Notes: generated from the sequence alone by a model not told the origin. A stretch of 64,000 nucleotides of DNA from Microbacterium album (GCF_014643695.1 NZ_BMJY01000001.1:463597-527596), one strand, 5' to 3'; numbered from the stretch's first letter, positions 47,791-60,093 are shown. Made by a program: numbers and translations.

Positions 47791-47827
47791 ATCCACCGCG
47801 CGTCACGGTGGATCGCCGCATCCACCG
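47791..47827. promoter_or_regulatory. Repeated ATCCACCG sites upstream of the ABC-kinase operon
   Basis: ATCCACCG (47791-47798), its reverse complement CGGTGGAT (47806-47813), and a third ATCCACCG (47820-47827) are spaced 14-15 nt apart. The nearest copy is 52 nt upstream of the ABC start. They form a likely operator for the cluster's own response regulator. Confidence 0.5.
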
Positions 47828-47896
47828 ATCGGCTGATGCGCGCGGCGCGGTGCACCACGGCTCCGAGCGGCAGACGCCCTCGTCGCGCCGCGCCGG

Positions 47897-48222
47897 CTAC
47901 GGCCCCGGCGCGGTCTCGGTTTCGATCCAGGCGAGGTAGCCGTCGCTGCCGTCCACGATCGGCTGGACGATGAACTCGGGCTCTTCGTAAGGGTGCATGC
48001 GGAGGATCAGGTCTCGGAGCGCCGGCACCGCAGCCGCCGTGGTCTTGCACGTCACGAGCTGCTCACGGTCGTTCTGCACGGCGCCGTCCCAGCGGTAGAG
48101 GCTCCGGACCTCGGCGATCTGCAGCACGCGGCGAGGCGGGCGTCCAGCACGGCGGCGCCCAGAGCCTCCGCGTCCTCGACCCGCGCCGTCGTCGTCTGAA
48201 CGGTCACGAAACGGTGGTCCAT
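47897..48222 (-). pseudogene. cutA: cutA with an internal frameshift
   Basis: From ATG 48222 the frame reads MDHRFVTVQTTTARVEDAEA and LDARLAAC, then shifts. The rest (QIAEVRSLYRWDGAV, VTCKTTAAAVPAL, HPYEEPEF, YLAWIETET) is in the next frame and ends at 47897. One base is missing at about 48124-48130, in the family motif Ala-Cys-x-Gln-Ile. Restoring one base would give 108 residues, the normal CutA length. CutA is a trimeric divalent-cation-tolerance protein related to PII. A true mutation and a sequencing error cannot be told apart here. Confidence 0.85.
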
Positions 48223-48355
48223 GACACCAGCCTGACGGACCGCGCCACGTCGCGGTCAACCCCCGGATCGACTTCCGTGGCGGTGTTCCCGCAATCGGGG
48301 ACCGACCTGGGCCCAGAGTGGCGAATCGTTCACGCTGCCCAACGGGGCTCGGCGC

Positions 48356-49156
48356 TTACGTTGCGGATACTGAGTGCCGGTAGGCACTGGGATTAAAGCC
48401 GAGGACGGCGCGAAAGTTGTTGCTCAGGTGAGCGTGGTCGACGTATCCGAGTTCGTGAGCAAGCGCGGTCAGGTCGAGGTCGGGCTTGTGGCGGAGCCGT
48501 TCGGCGGCTTCTTGAAGTCGACGGCGGCGGATCAAAGCGAGAGGTGGGAGGCCGACGTACTTGGCTGCGAGCCGTTGCAGGGTGCGAGTCGAAACATCCA
48601 GACGTGCGGCAAGGTCGCCTACGCTCAGCACACTCGGGTCGGTCTCGGCAACCTCAACCATCCGGTTGGCGAGCAGACCTTCCTCACTGGGCGCAACCAG
48701 TCGGTCACTCAGCCATTCGGTGAAGGCCGCGATTGCGGCAACGCGGCGCTCCTCAAACGAGGTATCTGCATTCATGACCGCTCGGACGGAGGTGGCAAGC
48801 TCGGGCTGGTCGACTTGCCGGTAGGCATCACGCAGTGCCGCCGGGTCACCGACTATCGCCGGTACGGCGGCGGGTCGTAGCAGCGCGCCGACCGCCCAGC
48901 CCTTGCCGGTCAGGTCGCGGTAGGAAGCGCGACTCGTCGGGCCAGAGAGTCCCGTCATGGCGTTCTCCACCACGAGGTTGCAGGCAGGGAACCCGATCAC
49001 ATGCTGGCGGGAGGTGCGACCTGGGTCGATGTTCCACTCGGGAACCCAAAACCAGCGCACGAAGACCGCCAGCTCGGCGGTTACAGGCTCCCGGTGGAAA
49101 GTCGGCAGCCGGGCCGGATACAGCACCCCGCGCGATGCCGCCGAAGTGTCGGACAT
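48356..49156 (-). CDS. AraC-family regulator with N-terminal DUF6597-like domain
   Basis: A 266-residue protein: N-terminal sensing domain (about 1-150, LAVFVRWFWVPEWNI) of the kind common in small AraC regulators, then two HTH motifs (DLAARLDVSTRTLQRLAAKYVGL and LTALAHELGYVDHAHLSNNF) and a FNPSAYR end. ATG 49156 is set by domain start. It is divergent from the VOC gene at 49235, the usual layout for an AraC protein controlling its neighbour. Coding G+C looks lower than the surroundings, which hints at acquisition. Confidence 0.88.
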   Translation of the reverse strand: MSDTSAASRGVLYPARLPTFHREPVTAELAVFVRWFWVPEWNIDPGRTSRQHVIGFPACNLVVENAMTGLSGPTSRASYRDLTGKGWAVGALLRPAAVPAIVGDPAALRDAYRQVDQPELATSVRAVMNADTSFEERRVAAIAAFTEWLSDRLVAPSEEGLLANRMVEVAETDPSVLSVGDLAARLDVSTRTLQRLAAKYVGLPPLALIRRRRLQEAAERLRHKPDLDLTALAHELGYVDHAHLSNNFRAVLGFNPSAYRHSVSAT

Positions 49157-49221
49157 GGCACCGTACTTTATCTGCTCGGAATGTGGCGCGAATCTACAAG
49201 CACCGTCAGCGGTGAGGGCCG

Positions 49222-49227
49222 TAGGTT
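49222..49227 (+). promoter_or_regulatory. -10 hexamer of the VOC gene in the AraC/VOC divergent gap
   Basis: TAGGTT ends 7 nt before ATG 49235, giving a leaderless start. On the opposite strand, TAAAGT at 49164-49169 is a -10 candidate for the AraC gene. Both promoters lie in a 78-nt gap. Confidence 0.45.
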
Positions 49228-49234
49228 CGGCGTC

Positions 49235-49723
49235 ATGGCAACAGCAGCACATGGAGAGCACACCGTCCACGGGACCCCCAAGGGTGCCAGCAGTATCACC
49301 CCGTTCCTCGCGATCCCGAGCGCCGGTGACGCGATCGGCTTCTACCGCGACGTGTTCCACGCGCGCGTGGTCGATGTGACCGAGATGGGCGGGATGGTGG
49401 TGCACGCTGTGCTCGACTTCGGGCACGGTCAGCTCCAGCTCGGGGAGCCGATGCCGGACTACAACCTCGTCGCTCCGCCTGCCGGGGACGACGACTGCTA
49501 CTCCCTGGGCCTGTACGTGCACGACGTGGACGCCGTCGTTGCGGCAGCAGAGGAAGCCGGAGCAATCATCCGCGAGCCCGTAGCTGATTTCGTTTCCGGG
49601 GATCGTTACGCTTCCATCCGCGATCCGTTCGGCATCCGCTGGTCGATCATGACCCGCGTTGAAGACTTGTCTGAGGAGGAGAGCACCCGCCGTGTCGCCG
49701 AGTGGGCCGCCAACCGGCAGTGA
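49235..49723 (+). CDS. VOC family protein (PhnB-like)
   Basis: A 162-residue VOC protein: SITPFLAIPSAGDAIGFYRD, a Gly/Met loop, VHAVLDFGHGQLQLG, DDDCYSLGLYVHDVDAV, and a RDPFGIRWSIMTRVED C-terminus, similar to PhnB/3-demethylubiquinone-like VOC proteins. Divergent from an AraC regulator, so probably induced by that regulator's ligand. Function unknown beyond the fold. Confidence 0.88.
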   Translation: MATAAHGEHTVHGTPKGASSITPFLAIPSAGDAIGFYRDVFHARVVDVTEMGGMVVHAVLDFGHGQLQLGEPMPDYNLVAPPAGDDDCYSLGLYVHDVDAVVAAAEEAGAIIREPVADFVSGDRYASIRDPFGIRWSIMTRVEDLSEEESTRRVAEWAANRQ

Positions 49724-49879
49724 GGCGGACGTCAGCGTGTCTGTTGCGCTGCTGGCGCGGTGAGTGCAACACCATATGCAACCCGTAGGTCGAGGCCACC
49801 ACGTTACGCCGTCAGGCGGACAGAGACCCCACTGGCATTCACTCCGGTGGTGTCGGCGGTTCGAACAACGCCGATCTCG

Positions 49880-49952
49880 TGGGCCCTGCCGGGATCGAAC
49901 CGACGACATCCACGGTGTAAACGTGGCGCTCTACCAGCTGAGCTAAAGGCCC
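49880..49952 (-). tRNA. tRNA-Val (anticodon TAC)
   Basis: On the minus strand 73 nt fold into a cloverleaf. Acceptor GGGCCTT pairs with AGGGCCC (one G-U), then discriminator A. D arm TAGCTCAGCTGGTAGAGC, anticodon loop GTTTACACC with TAC, and T arm GTCGGTTCGATCCCGGC. CCA is not encoded. It lies between the VOC gene and the P-type ATPase. Confidence 0.97.
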
Positions 49953-50047
49953 TCGCCCCGAGTCTATGCGTGGCGGTCGCTTCGCCGCGCGTGGCGCGAC
50001 CCGCGGCGACCGCGATAATGTGCGACCACGCTCGTCGAGAGGCTCGC

Positions 50048-52702
<2,655 letters not shown>

Positions 52703-52711
52703 CCGACGCGA

Positions 52712-52732
52712 CGGCGGGTTTCGGCCCCGCCG
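52712..52732. terminator. Terminator between P-type ATPase and MOSC genes
   Basis: A 7-bp stem CGGCGGG / CCCGCCG with a 7-nt T-rich loop in the 30-nt gap between convergent stops. Confidence 0.5.
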
Positions 52733-53548
52733 CTACTGAGCCGCCGTGAGCGCGTCGCCGATGCGCACCTCGTCGCCGACGCGCACCGTCCCGCCACGTC
52801 CGACCGGGAGCAGCAGGATGCCGAGCGTCGGCGCGTCCTGACCGAACTCGCGCGTCAGGGTCGGCAGGAGGCGCGCGTCGCGCTCCCCCGTGTCCGGGTT
52901 CGCGTGCACCGCGAGGCAGCGACCGATCGACTGCTGCACCGTGAAGACCACCTCGCCGATCCGCACGCGTCCCGACCAGCCGAGCTCCTCCCACGGTCCG
53001 AGCCCCTCGATCACCACGTTGGAGCGGAAGCGGCGGTCGTCGACGGGCGCGGCGACGGCGCCGTCGAGCGCGGCCACGGAGGCGCTCCCGTGCAGTGACA
53101 CGAAGCCGCGCGGTCGGTCCTGGAAGCGAGAGGTCTCGCCGTCACCCACCAGCTCGAGCGGCAGACGTCCCTCACCGCGCAGCCGGTCCCCGTCCGAGCT
53201 GCCCAGCACGTAGGAGGCGACGGCGTCGCACAGGCGGCGCCGCCCGGCGTGGTCGATGCCGGCCTCGACCAGCGGCTCGCCCTCGAGCGTAACGCTCATG
53301 CGCTTCGCGGCACCGTCCCACGTCAGCTGCAGCCGCGCCAGCGAGGGGAAGTCCATCAGCGCGAGCCCCCGGCTCTTCGGCCAGTAGTCGAGGCCGTCCC
53401 GCTCCTCGGGCTTCGCGGCGTTCGCGAACCGGAACGCCAGCACGCGGTCGCCGAGGATGCGCCCGTCGTCGCCCACCTCCAGCGCGTCGCGGCGCTCGGG
53501 CGTGAAGCCCTTCACGGGATACCTGTAGAGGGCCGAGACGTGAGGCAC
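52733..53548 (-). CDS. MOSC-domain protein
   Basis: A 271-residue protein: N-terminal MOSC beta-barrel-like domain (ALYRYPVKGFTPE) and C-terminal MOSC domain with RFRSNVVIEG, IGRCLAVHANPDTGERD and the catalytic-type Cys in GRCL. MOSC proteins carry molybdenum cofactor or sulfur and reduce N-hydroxylated compounds. No partner gene nearby. ATG at 53548 is divergent from aceE. Confidence 0.9.
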   Translation of the reverse strand: MPHVSALYRYPVKGFTPERRDALEVGDDGRILGDRVLAFRFANAAKPEERDGLDYWPKSRGLALMDFPSLARLQLTWDGAAKRMSVTLEGEPLVEAGIDHAGRRRLCDAVASYVLGSSDGDRLRGEGRLPLELVGDGETSRFQDRPRGFVSLHGSASVAALDGAVAAPVDDRRFRSNVVIEGLGPWEELGWSGRVRIGEVVFTVQQSIGRCLAVHANPDTGERDARLLPTLTREFGQDAPTLGILLLPVGRGGTVRVGDEVRIGDALTAAQ

Positions 53549-53675
53549 GGCTCCATCCTGCCCTGCCCGAGGCGGCTAGGCTGAAGGACGATCAGCGTGC
53601 GCGCCCGGAACACGTCGCCGCACGCGCAGCACGTTCGCGAGGCATGACCTGCCCCGCTCGACGAAAGGGCGTCTG

Positions 53676-56402
53676 GTGGCTGTTCACGACCAGGATCCGT
53701 ACTCGCAGGGACCGCTCGACAGTGATCCCGAGGAGACCAGCGAATGGCAGCAGTCGCTCGACGAACTCGTCGGGGCCAAGGGGCACCAGCGGGGCCGCGA
53801 GATCATGCTGAGTCTGCTCAAGCGCTCCAAGGAGCTGCACCTGGGCGTACCGATGGTGCCGACGACGGACTACGTCAACACCATCGCCCCCGAGGACGAG
53901 CCCGACTTCCCCGGTGACGAGGAACTCGAGCGCCGCTACCGCTCGTGGATCCGCTGGAATGCCGCGCTCACGGTGCATCGCGCCCAGCGCCCCGGCATCG
54001 GGGTCGGCGGTCACATCTCGACCTACGCCTCGTCCGCGTCGCTGTACGAGGTCGGCTTCAACCACTTCTTCCGCGGCCTGGACCACCCCTCCGGCGGTGA
54101 CCAGATCTTCATCCAGGGCCACGCCTCGCCCGGCCCGTACGCGCGCGCCTTCCTCGAGGGCCGCCTCTCCGAGGCGCAGCTCGACGGCTTCCGCCAGGAG
54201 AAGTCGGCAGCCCCGAACGGCATCCCGTCGTACCCGCACCCGCGGCTCATGCCCGAGTTCTGGCAGTTCCCGACCGTGTCGATGGGCCTCGGCCCCATCA
54301 ACGCGATCTACCAGGCGATGACCAACCGCTACCTCACCGACCGCGGCATCAAGGACGTCGGCGACAGCCACGTCTGGGCGTTCCTCGGCGACGGCGAGAT
54401 GGACGAGGTCGAGAGCCGCGGACAGCTGCAGGTCGCCGCCAACGAGGGCCTCGACAACCTCACGTTCGTCGTCAACTGCAACCTGCAGCGCCTCGACGGC
54501 CCCGTGCGCGGCAACGGCAAGATCATCCAGGAGCTGGAGAGCTTCTTCCGCGGCGCCGGCTGGCACGTCATCAAGGTCATCTGGGGCCGCGAGTGGGACG
54601 ACCTGCTCGCCCGGGACACCGACGGGGCCCTGCTCAACCTGATGAACGTCACGCCCGACGGCGACTTCCAGACGTACAAGGCCGAGTCGGGCGCGTTCGT
54701 GCGCGAGAACTTCTTCGGACGCGACCCGCGCGCCCTCGAGCTCGTCAAGGACTACACCGACGAGCAGATCTGGAACCTGCGCCGCGGCGGCCACGACTAC
54801 CGCAAGGTGTACGCGGCGTTCAAGGCGGCCCAGGAGCACAAGGGCCAGCCGACCGTCATCCTCGCCCACACGATCAAGGGCTACGGCCTCGGGCCGCACT
54901 TCGAGGGGCGCAACGCGACGCACCAGATGAAGAAGATGACGCTGGACGACCTCAAGCTGTTCCGCGACACGATGCACATCCCGGTCACGGACAAGCAGCT
55001 CGAGGAGGACCCGTACCGTCCGCCGTACTACCACCCCGGCCCCGAGGACGAGACGATCCAGTACATGCTCGAGCGGCGCCGCGCGCTCGGCGGATTCCTG
55101 CCGGAGCGGCGCAGCAAGTACACCCAGATCCCGCTGCCGGAGGACAAGGACTACGCCCTCCCGAAGAAGGGCTCGGGCACGCAGGAGGTCGCGACCACGA
55201 TGGCGTTCGTGCGCCTCGTGAAGGACCTGCTGCGCGTGAAGGGCTTCGGCAACCGGATCGTGCCGATCATCCCCGACGAGGCCCGCACGTTCGGCATGGA
55301 CTCGTACTTCCCGACCGCGAAGATCTACAACCCGCACGGGCAGAACTACGTCTCCGTCGACCGCGAGCTGCTCCTGGCCTACAAGGAGAGCCCGCAGGGA
55401 CAGATCCTGCACGTCGGCATCAACGAGGCCGGCGCCGTCGCCGCCTTCACCGGCACCGGGACGTCGTACTCCACGCACGGCGAGCCGCTGATCCCGATCT
55501 ACATCTTCTACTCGATGTTCGGCTTCCAGCGCACCGGCGACGCCCAGTGGGCCGCGGGCGACCAGATGGCGCGCGGCTTCATCATCGGCGCCACCGCCGG
55601 CCGCACCACGCTCACCGGTGAGGGCCTCCAGCACGCCGACGGGCACTCGCACCTCCTCGCGTCGACCAACCCCGCCACCGTGTCGTACGACCCGGCCTAC
55701 GGGTACGAGATCGCACATATCGTGCAGTCCGGCATCGAGCGGATGTACGGGGGCCAGCACGAGGACCCCGACGTCATGTACTACATCACGGTGTACAACG
55801 AGCCCCTGGTGCAGCCGGCCGAGCCGGAGAACGTCGACGTCGAGGGCATCGTGCGCGGCATCCACCGCGTCTCGGAGGGCAACGGCGACGGCCCCCGCAC
55901 GCAGCTGCTCGCCTCGGGCGTCGGCGTGCCGTGGGCGCTCGAGGCGCAGGAGCTGCTCAAGAAGGACTGGGGCGTGATCGCCGACGTGTGGTCGGTCACG
56001 AGCTGGACCGAGCTGCGCCGCGACGGGCTGGCCGCCGACGAGCACAACTTCCTGCACCCGGACGAGGAGCCGGTCGTCCCCTACGTGACGCGTAAGCTGC
56101 AGGACGCGGAAGGCCCCGTGGTGGCCGTCAGCGACTTCATGCACGCCGTGCAGGACCAGATCCGGCCGTGGGTGCCGCAGCGCTTCGCCACGCTCGGGGC
56201 CGAGGGCTTCGGCTTCTCGGACACGCGCGCGGCCGCGCGCCGGCACTTCAAGATCGACGGCCCCTCGGTGGCCGTGCGCGCGTTGCTCTCGCTCGCCGAG
56301 GAGGGCGCGGTCGACCGTTCCGTGGTCGCGCAGGCGATCGAGAAGTACCGACTGCACGACGTGAACGCCGGCACCTCGGGCAACGCCGGCGGCGAGAGCT
56401 GA
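53676..56402 (+). CDS. aceE: Pyruvate dehydrogenase E1 component, homodimeric
   Basis: A 908-residue thiamine-diphosphate enzyme that decarboxylates pyruvate and acetylates E2. TPP-binding [10 protein letters not shown] with VNCNLQR; later [15 protein letters not shown] and [19 protein letters not shown]; length typical of AceE (about 890-920). GTG 53676 follows AAAGGG at 8 nt. A TAGGCT box about 95 nt upstream may be the -10. It converts pyruvate to the acetyl-CoA that the following FAS genes consume. E2 and E3 are not in the window. Confidence 0.97.
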   Translation: MAVHDQDPYSQGPLDSDPEETSEWQQSLDELVGAKGHQRGREIMLSLLKRSKELHLGVPMVPTTDYVNTIAPEDEPDFPGDEELERRYRSWIRWNAALTVHRAQRPGIGVGGHISTYASSASLYEVGFNHFFRGLDHPSGGDQIFIQGHASPGPYARAFLEGRLSEAQLDGFRQEKSAAPNGIPSYPHPRLMPEFWQFPTVSMGLGPINAIYQAMTNRYLTDRGIKDVGDSHVWAFLGDGEMDEVESRGQLQVAANEGLDNLTFVVNCNLQRLDGPVRGNGKIIQELESFFRGAGWHVIKVIWGREWDDLLARDTDGALLNLMNVTPDGDFQTYKAESGAFVRENFFGRDPRALELVKDYTDEQIWNLRRGGHDYRKVYAAFKAAQEHKGQPTVILAHTIKGYGLGPHFEGRNATHQMKKMTLDDLKLFRDTMHIPVTDKQLEEDPYRPPYYHPGPEDETIQYMLERRRALGGFLPERRSKYTQIPLPEDKDYALPKKGSGTQEVATTMAFVRLVKDLLRVKGFGNRIVPIIPDEARTFGMDSYFPTAKIYNPHGQNYVSVDRELLLAYKESPQGQILHVGINEAGAVAAFTGTGTSYSTHGEPLIPIYIFYSMFGFQRTGDAQWAAGDQMARGFIIGATAGRTTLTGEGLQHADGHSHLLASTNPATVSYDPAYGYEIAHIVQSGIERMYGGQHEDPDVMYYITVYNEPLVQPAEPENVDVEGIVRGIHRVSEGNGDGPRTQLLASGVGVPWALEAQELLKKDWGVIADVWSVTSWTELRRDGLAADEHNFLHPDEEPVVPYVTRKLQDAEGPVVAVSDFMHAVQDQIRPWVPQRFATLGAEGFGFSDTRAAARRHFKIDGPSVAVRALLSLAEEGAVDRSVVAQAIEKYRLHDVNAGTSGNAGGES

Positions 56403-56410
56403 GAGCCGGC

Positions 56411-57652
56411 GTGGCGGACGGGCAGGACGCCGCAGCCCCGCTCGACAAAGCCGCGACGCTCGCGTGGCTCCGTCGGATCTCGGGGGATCTGGCGACGGCG
56501 ACGACGACGCGTCTCGAGGAGTCCCTCCCGTGGTACGCCGACATGCCACCCGCACGGCGCTCAGCGGTCGGTCTCGTCGCCCAGGCCGGCATCACATCCT
56601 TCATCCAGTGGTACGACGATCCGACGTCGACTCCGTGGATCGCGGCGGACATCTTCGCCGCGGCTCCCCGTGAGCTGCTGCGGAGCGTGAGCCTGCAGCA
56701 GACGCTGCAGCTGATCCGGATCACGGTCGAGGTCGTGGAGGAGCGCGTGGCGGCCAAGAGCGAGCCGCTGCGCGAGGCGATCCTGCTGTACTCCCGCGAG
56801 GTGGCGTTCACGGCGGCCGACGTCTATGCGCGCGCGGCGGAGTCGCGCGGACTGTGGGACGCGCGACTCGAGGCGCTCGTGGTCGACTCCATCCTGAGCG
56901 GCGAAGCCGACGAGGAGCTGCCGAGCAGGATCGCGGCCCTCGGGTGGCACGGTCACGGCGAGGTCTGCGTGCTCGTGGGCACGACGCCGCCGCAGTTCGA
57001 CGTCGACCAGGTGCGCCGCACCGCCCGCAAGCTCGGCGTGGACGTGCTCATCGGCGTGCAGGGATCGCGGCTGGTCGTCGTGATCGGCCGCGCCCAGGTC
57101 GCGGGCGGCGAGGAGCCCGACGCGGACGCGCTGCCCTTCGGCGACATCGCCCGCCACCTCGAGCCCTCCTTCGGGGACGGATACCTCGTGTTGGGGCCCA
57201 CGGTCCCCGCGCTGGTCGACGCGAGCCAGAGCGCCCGGGCGGCTCTCGCCGGGTTCGCCGTGGCGCGCGGCTGGCGGCACGCCCCTCGGCCTGTCGAGGC
57301 CGACGACCTGCTGCCCGAGCGCGCCCTCGCCGGAGATCCGGTCGCCAAGCACACGCTCGTCGAACGGATCTACAGGCCGCTCGAGGCGCACTCGACCGAC
57401 CTCGTCACGACGCTGTGGAGCTACCTCGACAACGGCCGGTCGCTCGAGGCGACCGCGCGGGAGCTGTTCGTACACCCGAACACCGTCCGCTACCGCCTCA
57501 AGCGCGTGAGCGACGTGATCGGCTGGGATGCCACCGGGCCCCGCGAGGCGCTCATCCTCCAGACGGCGCTCATCCTCGGGTCGATCGGGTCGGCCGACGT
57601 GGCCCGTCGGCGCGCGGCGGTGCGCCGGCCTCGCGAGGGTGCCGCGCGCTGA
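56411..57652 (+). CDS. FasR-like regulator of fatty-acid synthesis (PucR-type HTH)
   Basis: A 413-residue regulator: long N-terminal sensing region (about 1-300, helix-rich, LLYSREVAFTAADVYARAAE) and a C-terminal PucR HTH (YLDNGRSLEATARELFVHPNTVRYRLKRV given here as ARELFVHPNTVRYRL). In Streptomyces coelicolor the FasR gene is immediately upstream of fabD-fabH-acpP-fabF and activates them; the same order here supports the assignment. GTG 56411 follows aceE by 8 nt. Confidence 0.87.
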   Translation: MADGQDAAAPLDKAATLAWLRRISGDLATATTTRLEESLPWYADMPPARRSAVGLVAQAGITSFIQWYDDPTSTPWIAADIFAAAPRELLRSVSLQQTLQLIRITVEVVEERVAAKSEPLREAILLYSREVAFTAADVYARAAESRGLWDARLEALVVDSILSGEADEELPSRIAALGWHGHGEVCVLVGTTPPQFDVDQVRRTARKLGVDVLIGVQGSRLVVVIGRAQVAGGEEPDADALPFGDIARHLEPSFGDGYLVLGPTVPALVDASQSARAALAGFAVARGWRHAPRPVEADDLLPERALAGDPVAKHTLVERIYRPLEAHSTDLVTTLWSYLDNGRSLEATARELFVHPNTVRYRLKRVSDVIGWDATGPREALILQTALILGSIGSADVARRRAAVRRPREGAAR

Positions 57653-57670
57653 GCCCCGCTGTCCGCCACG

Positions 57671-57695
57671 CACAATCGTTCGGCGTTTTCTTGTG
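57671..57695. promoter_or_regulatory. Inverted repeat upstream of fabD
   Basis: CACAA (57671-57675) and TTGTG (57691-57695) are reverse complements 15 nt apart in the 89-nt gap before fabD. A possible FasR site. CAGACT (57730-57735) ends 6 nt before the fabD GTG. Confidence 0.35.
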
Positions 57696-57741
57696 AGGTC
57701 GTCGCCAGCGCATCGTGGGGTTCCGTTGGCAGACTTGTCGG

Positions 57742-58653
57742 GTGATCGTCGTCGTCTGCCCTGGACAGGGCTCCCAGACCCCCGGCTTCCTCGCGCCCTG
57801 GCTCGAGCTGGACGGCGCCGCCGAGCGGATCGCCGCGTTCTCTGAGTCGGCTGGCGTCGACCTGGCCGCGCACGGCACGGAGTCCGACGCGGACACGATC
57901 CGCGACACGCGCATCGCGCAGCCGCTCATCGTCGCCGCCAGCATTCTCGCGTGGGAGCGCCTGACGGACGGCGGCGCCCGCCCTGCCGGCGTCGCCGGCC
58001 ACTCCGTGGGCGAGATCGCCGCGCTGGTCGCCGCCGGAGTCATCGACGCCGCTGCCGGCATGCGGCTCGTCGGGGTCCGCGGCCGCGCCATGGCCGATGC
58101 CGCGGGACGGGTCGAGACAGGGATGAGCGCCGTCGTCGGAGGCGACGCGGAGCGGGTGCTGCAGGCCATCTCCGATGCCGGGCTCGCCGCCGCCAACCAC
58201 AATGGGGCCGGGCAGATCGTCGCGGCGGGCGAGCTCGCGGGGCTCGCGGCGCTGGCCGAGCGGGCGCCGCGGGGCAGTCGCGTGATCCCCCTCCAGGTCG
58301 CCGGAGCCTTCCACACCCCGTTCATGGACCCCGCGCGCGAAGCGCTGCAGGCAGCCGTCGACGAGATCGACCGCGTCGCCGACCCCGAGCTCACCCTGTG
58401 GAGCAACAGCGACGGCGGCGCCGTCGACTCCGGAACGCGGGCCCTCCGCCTGATCGTGCAGCAGATGGTCTCGCCCGTGCGCTGGGACCTCTGCATGGAG
58501 TCGTTCGCCGCGGGCGGCGTCACCGGCATCGTCGAGTTGGCACCCGCCGGGGCCCTCACGGGGCTTGCCAAGCGCGCGCTGCGCGGCGTTCCGAGCGTCG
58601 CCGTGAAGACGCCCGATGACCTCACGGCAGCGCGCGAGCTGCTCGCGGCGTGA
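57742..58653 (+). CDS. fabD: Malonyl-CoA:ACP transacylase
   Basis: A 303-residue acyltransferase loading malonyl onto ACP: CPGQGSQTPG start, GHSVGE nucleophile Ser, VAGAFHTPFM with His, and NSDGG. GTG 57742 is fixed by this N-terminus, with CAGACT 6 nt upstream. First gene of the FAS-II operon; the stop overlaps a GTG at 58650. Confidence 0.97.
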   Translation: MIVVVCPGQGSQTPGFLAPWLELDGAAERIAAFSESAGVDLAAHGTESDADTIRDTRIAQPLIVAASILAWERLTDGGARPAGVAGHSVGEIAALVAAGVIDAAAGMRLVGVRGRAMADAAGRVETGMSAVVGGDAERVLQAISDAGLAAANHNGAGQIVAAGELAGLAALAERAPRGSRVIPLQVAGAFHTPFMDPAREALQAAVDEIDRVADPELTLWSNSDGGAVDSGTRALRLIVQQMVSPVRWDLCMESFAAGGVTGIVELAPAGALTGLAKRALRGVPSVAVKTPDDLTAARELLAA

Positions 58654-58685
58654 CCCGCAACGCGCCCGGAACCGAAAGAAGCAGG

Positions 58686-59687
58686 ATGACCGTCACTCTG
58701 AAAGAGGCCGTGGGAGCCGCCCACTCCCGGATCTACGCGTATGGTGCCGCGCGCGGCGAGAACGCCGTGCCGAACGAGGACCTGATCGGTCCGATCGACT
58801 CGAGCGACGAGTGGATCCGCCAGCGCACCGGCATCGTCACGCGGACGCGCGCGGTCCCGGAGACCACGGCCGTCGATCTGGCGACCCTCGCGGGAAGCGA
58901 GGCGATCGAGCGTGCCGGCATCGACCCCGCCGAGGTGGACCTCGTCATCGTGGCGACCATCAGCAACCCCAAGCAGACGCCCTCCGTGTCCGCCATCGTC
59001 GCCGATCGCGTCGGGGCCAACCCGGCCGCCGCCTACGACCTGAACGCCGCGTGCGCCGGATACTGCTACGCCATCGCGCAGGCGGACGCGCTCATCCGCG
59101 CGGGCGCGGCACGCTATGCCCTGGTCATCGGTGCAGAAAAGCTGAGCGACATCGTCGACCCCGCCGACCGCAGCATCTCGTTCCTGCTGGGCGACGGCGC
59201 GGGCGCGGCGCTGCTGGGCCCCAGCGACACGCCCGGCGTCTCCGCCTCGATCTGGGGCTCCGACGGCTCGAAGGCCGACGCCGTCGGCATGAACCACACG
59301 CTCACCGAGTTCCGCGACGGCGCCGCGCCCTGGCCGACGCTGCGGCAGGAGGGGCCGACGGTGTTCCGCTGGGCCGTGTGGGAGATGGCCAAGGTCGCCA
59401 AGCAGGCGCTCGAGGCCGCGGGCGTCCGAGCGGAGGACCTCGCCGCCTTCATCCCCCACCAGGCCAACATGCGGATCATCGACGAGTTCGCCAAGCAGCT
59501 CGGCCTCCCCGACACGGTCAAAGTCGCGCGCGACATCGAGACGACCGGCAACACGTCGGCCGCCTCGATCCCGCTCGCGAGTCACCGCCTGCTCGAGGAG
59601 CACCCCGAGCTGAGCGGCGGACTCGCTCTTCAGATCGGCTTCGGAGCCGGACTCGTGTTCGCGGCACAGGTGGTCGCGCTCCCGTGA
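58686..59687 (+). CDS. fabH: Beta-ketoacyl-ACP synthase III
   Basis: A 333-residue initiating condensing enzyme with catalytic Cys123 (NAACAGY), His (IPHQANMR) and Asn (TGNTSAAS). ATG 58686 is preferred: a purine-rich GAAAGAAGCAGG precedes it and homology starts MTVTLKEAVG. The GTG at 58650 that overlaps the fabD stop is an alternative. Confidence 0.96.
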   Translation: MTVTLKEAVGAAHSRIYAYGAARGENAVPNEDLIGPIDSSDEWIRQRTGIVTRTRAVPETTAVDLATLAGSEAIERAGIDPAEVDLVIVATISNPKQTPSVSAIVADRVGANPAAAYDLNAACAGYCYAIAQADALIRAGAARYALVIGAEKLSDIVDPADRSISFLLGDGAGAALLGPSDTPGVSASIWGSDGSKADAVGMNHTLTEFRDGAAPWPTLRQEGPTVFRWAVWEMAKVAKQALEAAGVRAEDLAAFIPHQANMRIIDEFAKQLGLPDTVKVARDIETTGNTSAASIPLASHRLLEEHPELSGGLALQIGFGAGLVFAAQVVALP

Positions 59688-59768
59688 GCACGCCGCGCGC
59701 GTGCCTAGACTGATCCAGGTTCCGTCGTCCCCGACATCCCGTCACCATCCTGAGAAAGAGGAGTACCC

Positions 59769-60014
59769 ATGGCATTCACCACTGACGAGGTTCTCGCCGG
59801 CCTGGCCGAGCTGATCACCGACGAGACCGGCATCGCCGCCGAGGAGGTCGCGCTCGAGAAGTCGTTCACGGACGACCTGGACATCGACTCCATCTCGATG
59901 ATGACGATCGTCGTCAACGCCGAGGAGAAGTTCGGCGTGACGATCCCCGACGACGAGGTCAAGAACCTCAAGACGGTGAAGGACGCCGTCGACTTCATCA
60001 CGTCCAACCAGTGA
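59769..60014 (+). CDS. acpP: Acyl carrier protein
   Basis: An 81-residue acidic four-helix carrier. Phosphopantetheine attaches at Ser41 in DIDSIS. Strong GAGGAG site before ATG 59769. Fourth gene of the FAS block, followed by a long hairpin before fabF. Confidence 0.98.
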   Translation: MAFTTDEVLAGLAELITDETGIAAEEVALEKSFTDDLDIDSISMMTIVVNAEEKFGVTIPDDEVKNLKTVKDAVDFITSNQ

Positions 60015-60020
60015 CACCGA

Positions 60021-60062
60021 CGGTGCCGCATCCCGGCTCGGAACCGAGCGGATGCGGCACCG
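60021..60062 (+). terminator. Long hairpin between acpP and fabF (attenuator or mRNA-stability element)
   Basis: A 13-bp perfect stem (60021-60033 with 60050-60062) is topped by a second 5-bp stem and a short loop. No U-tract follows, so a partial terminator or 3' stabiliser fits better than a complete stop. Confidence 0.65.
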
Positions 60063-60093
60063 GCACATTCAGCGGAGCACGAGGAACCAACCC

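Noticed and set aside
48312..48322. Short match of TGGGCCC to the tRNA-Val 3' end as an attachment-site copy
   Set aside because: Only 7 nt match, well within chance.
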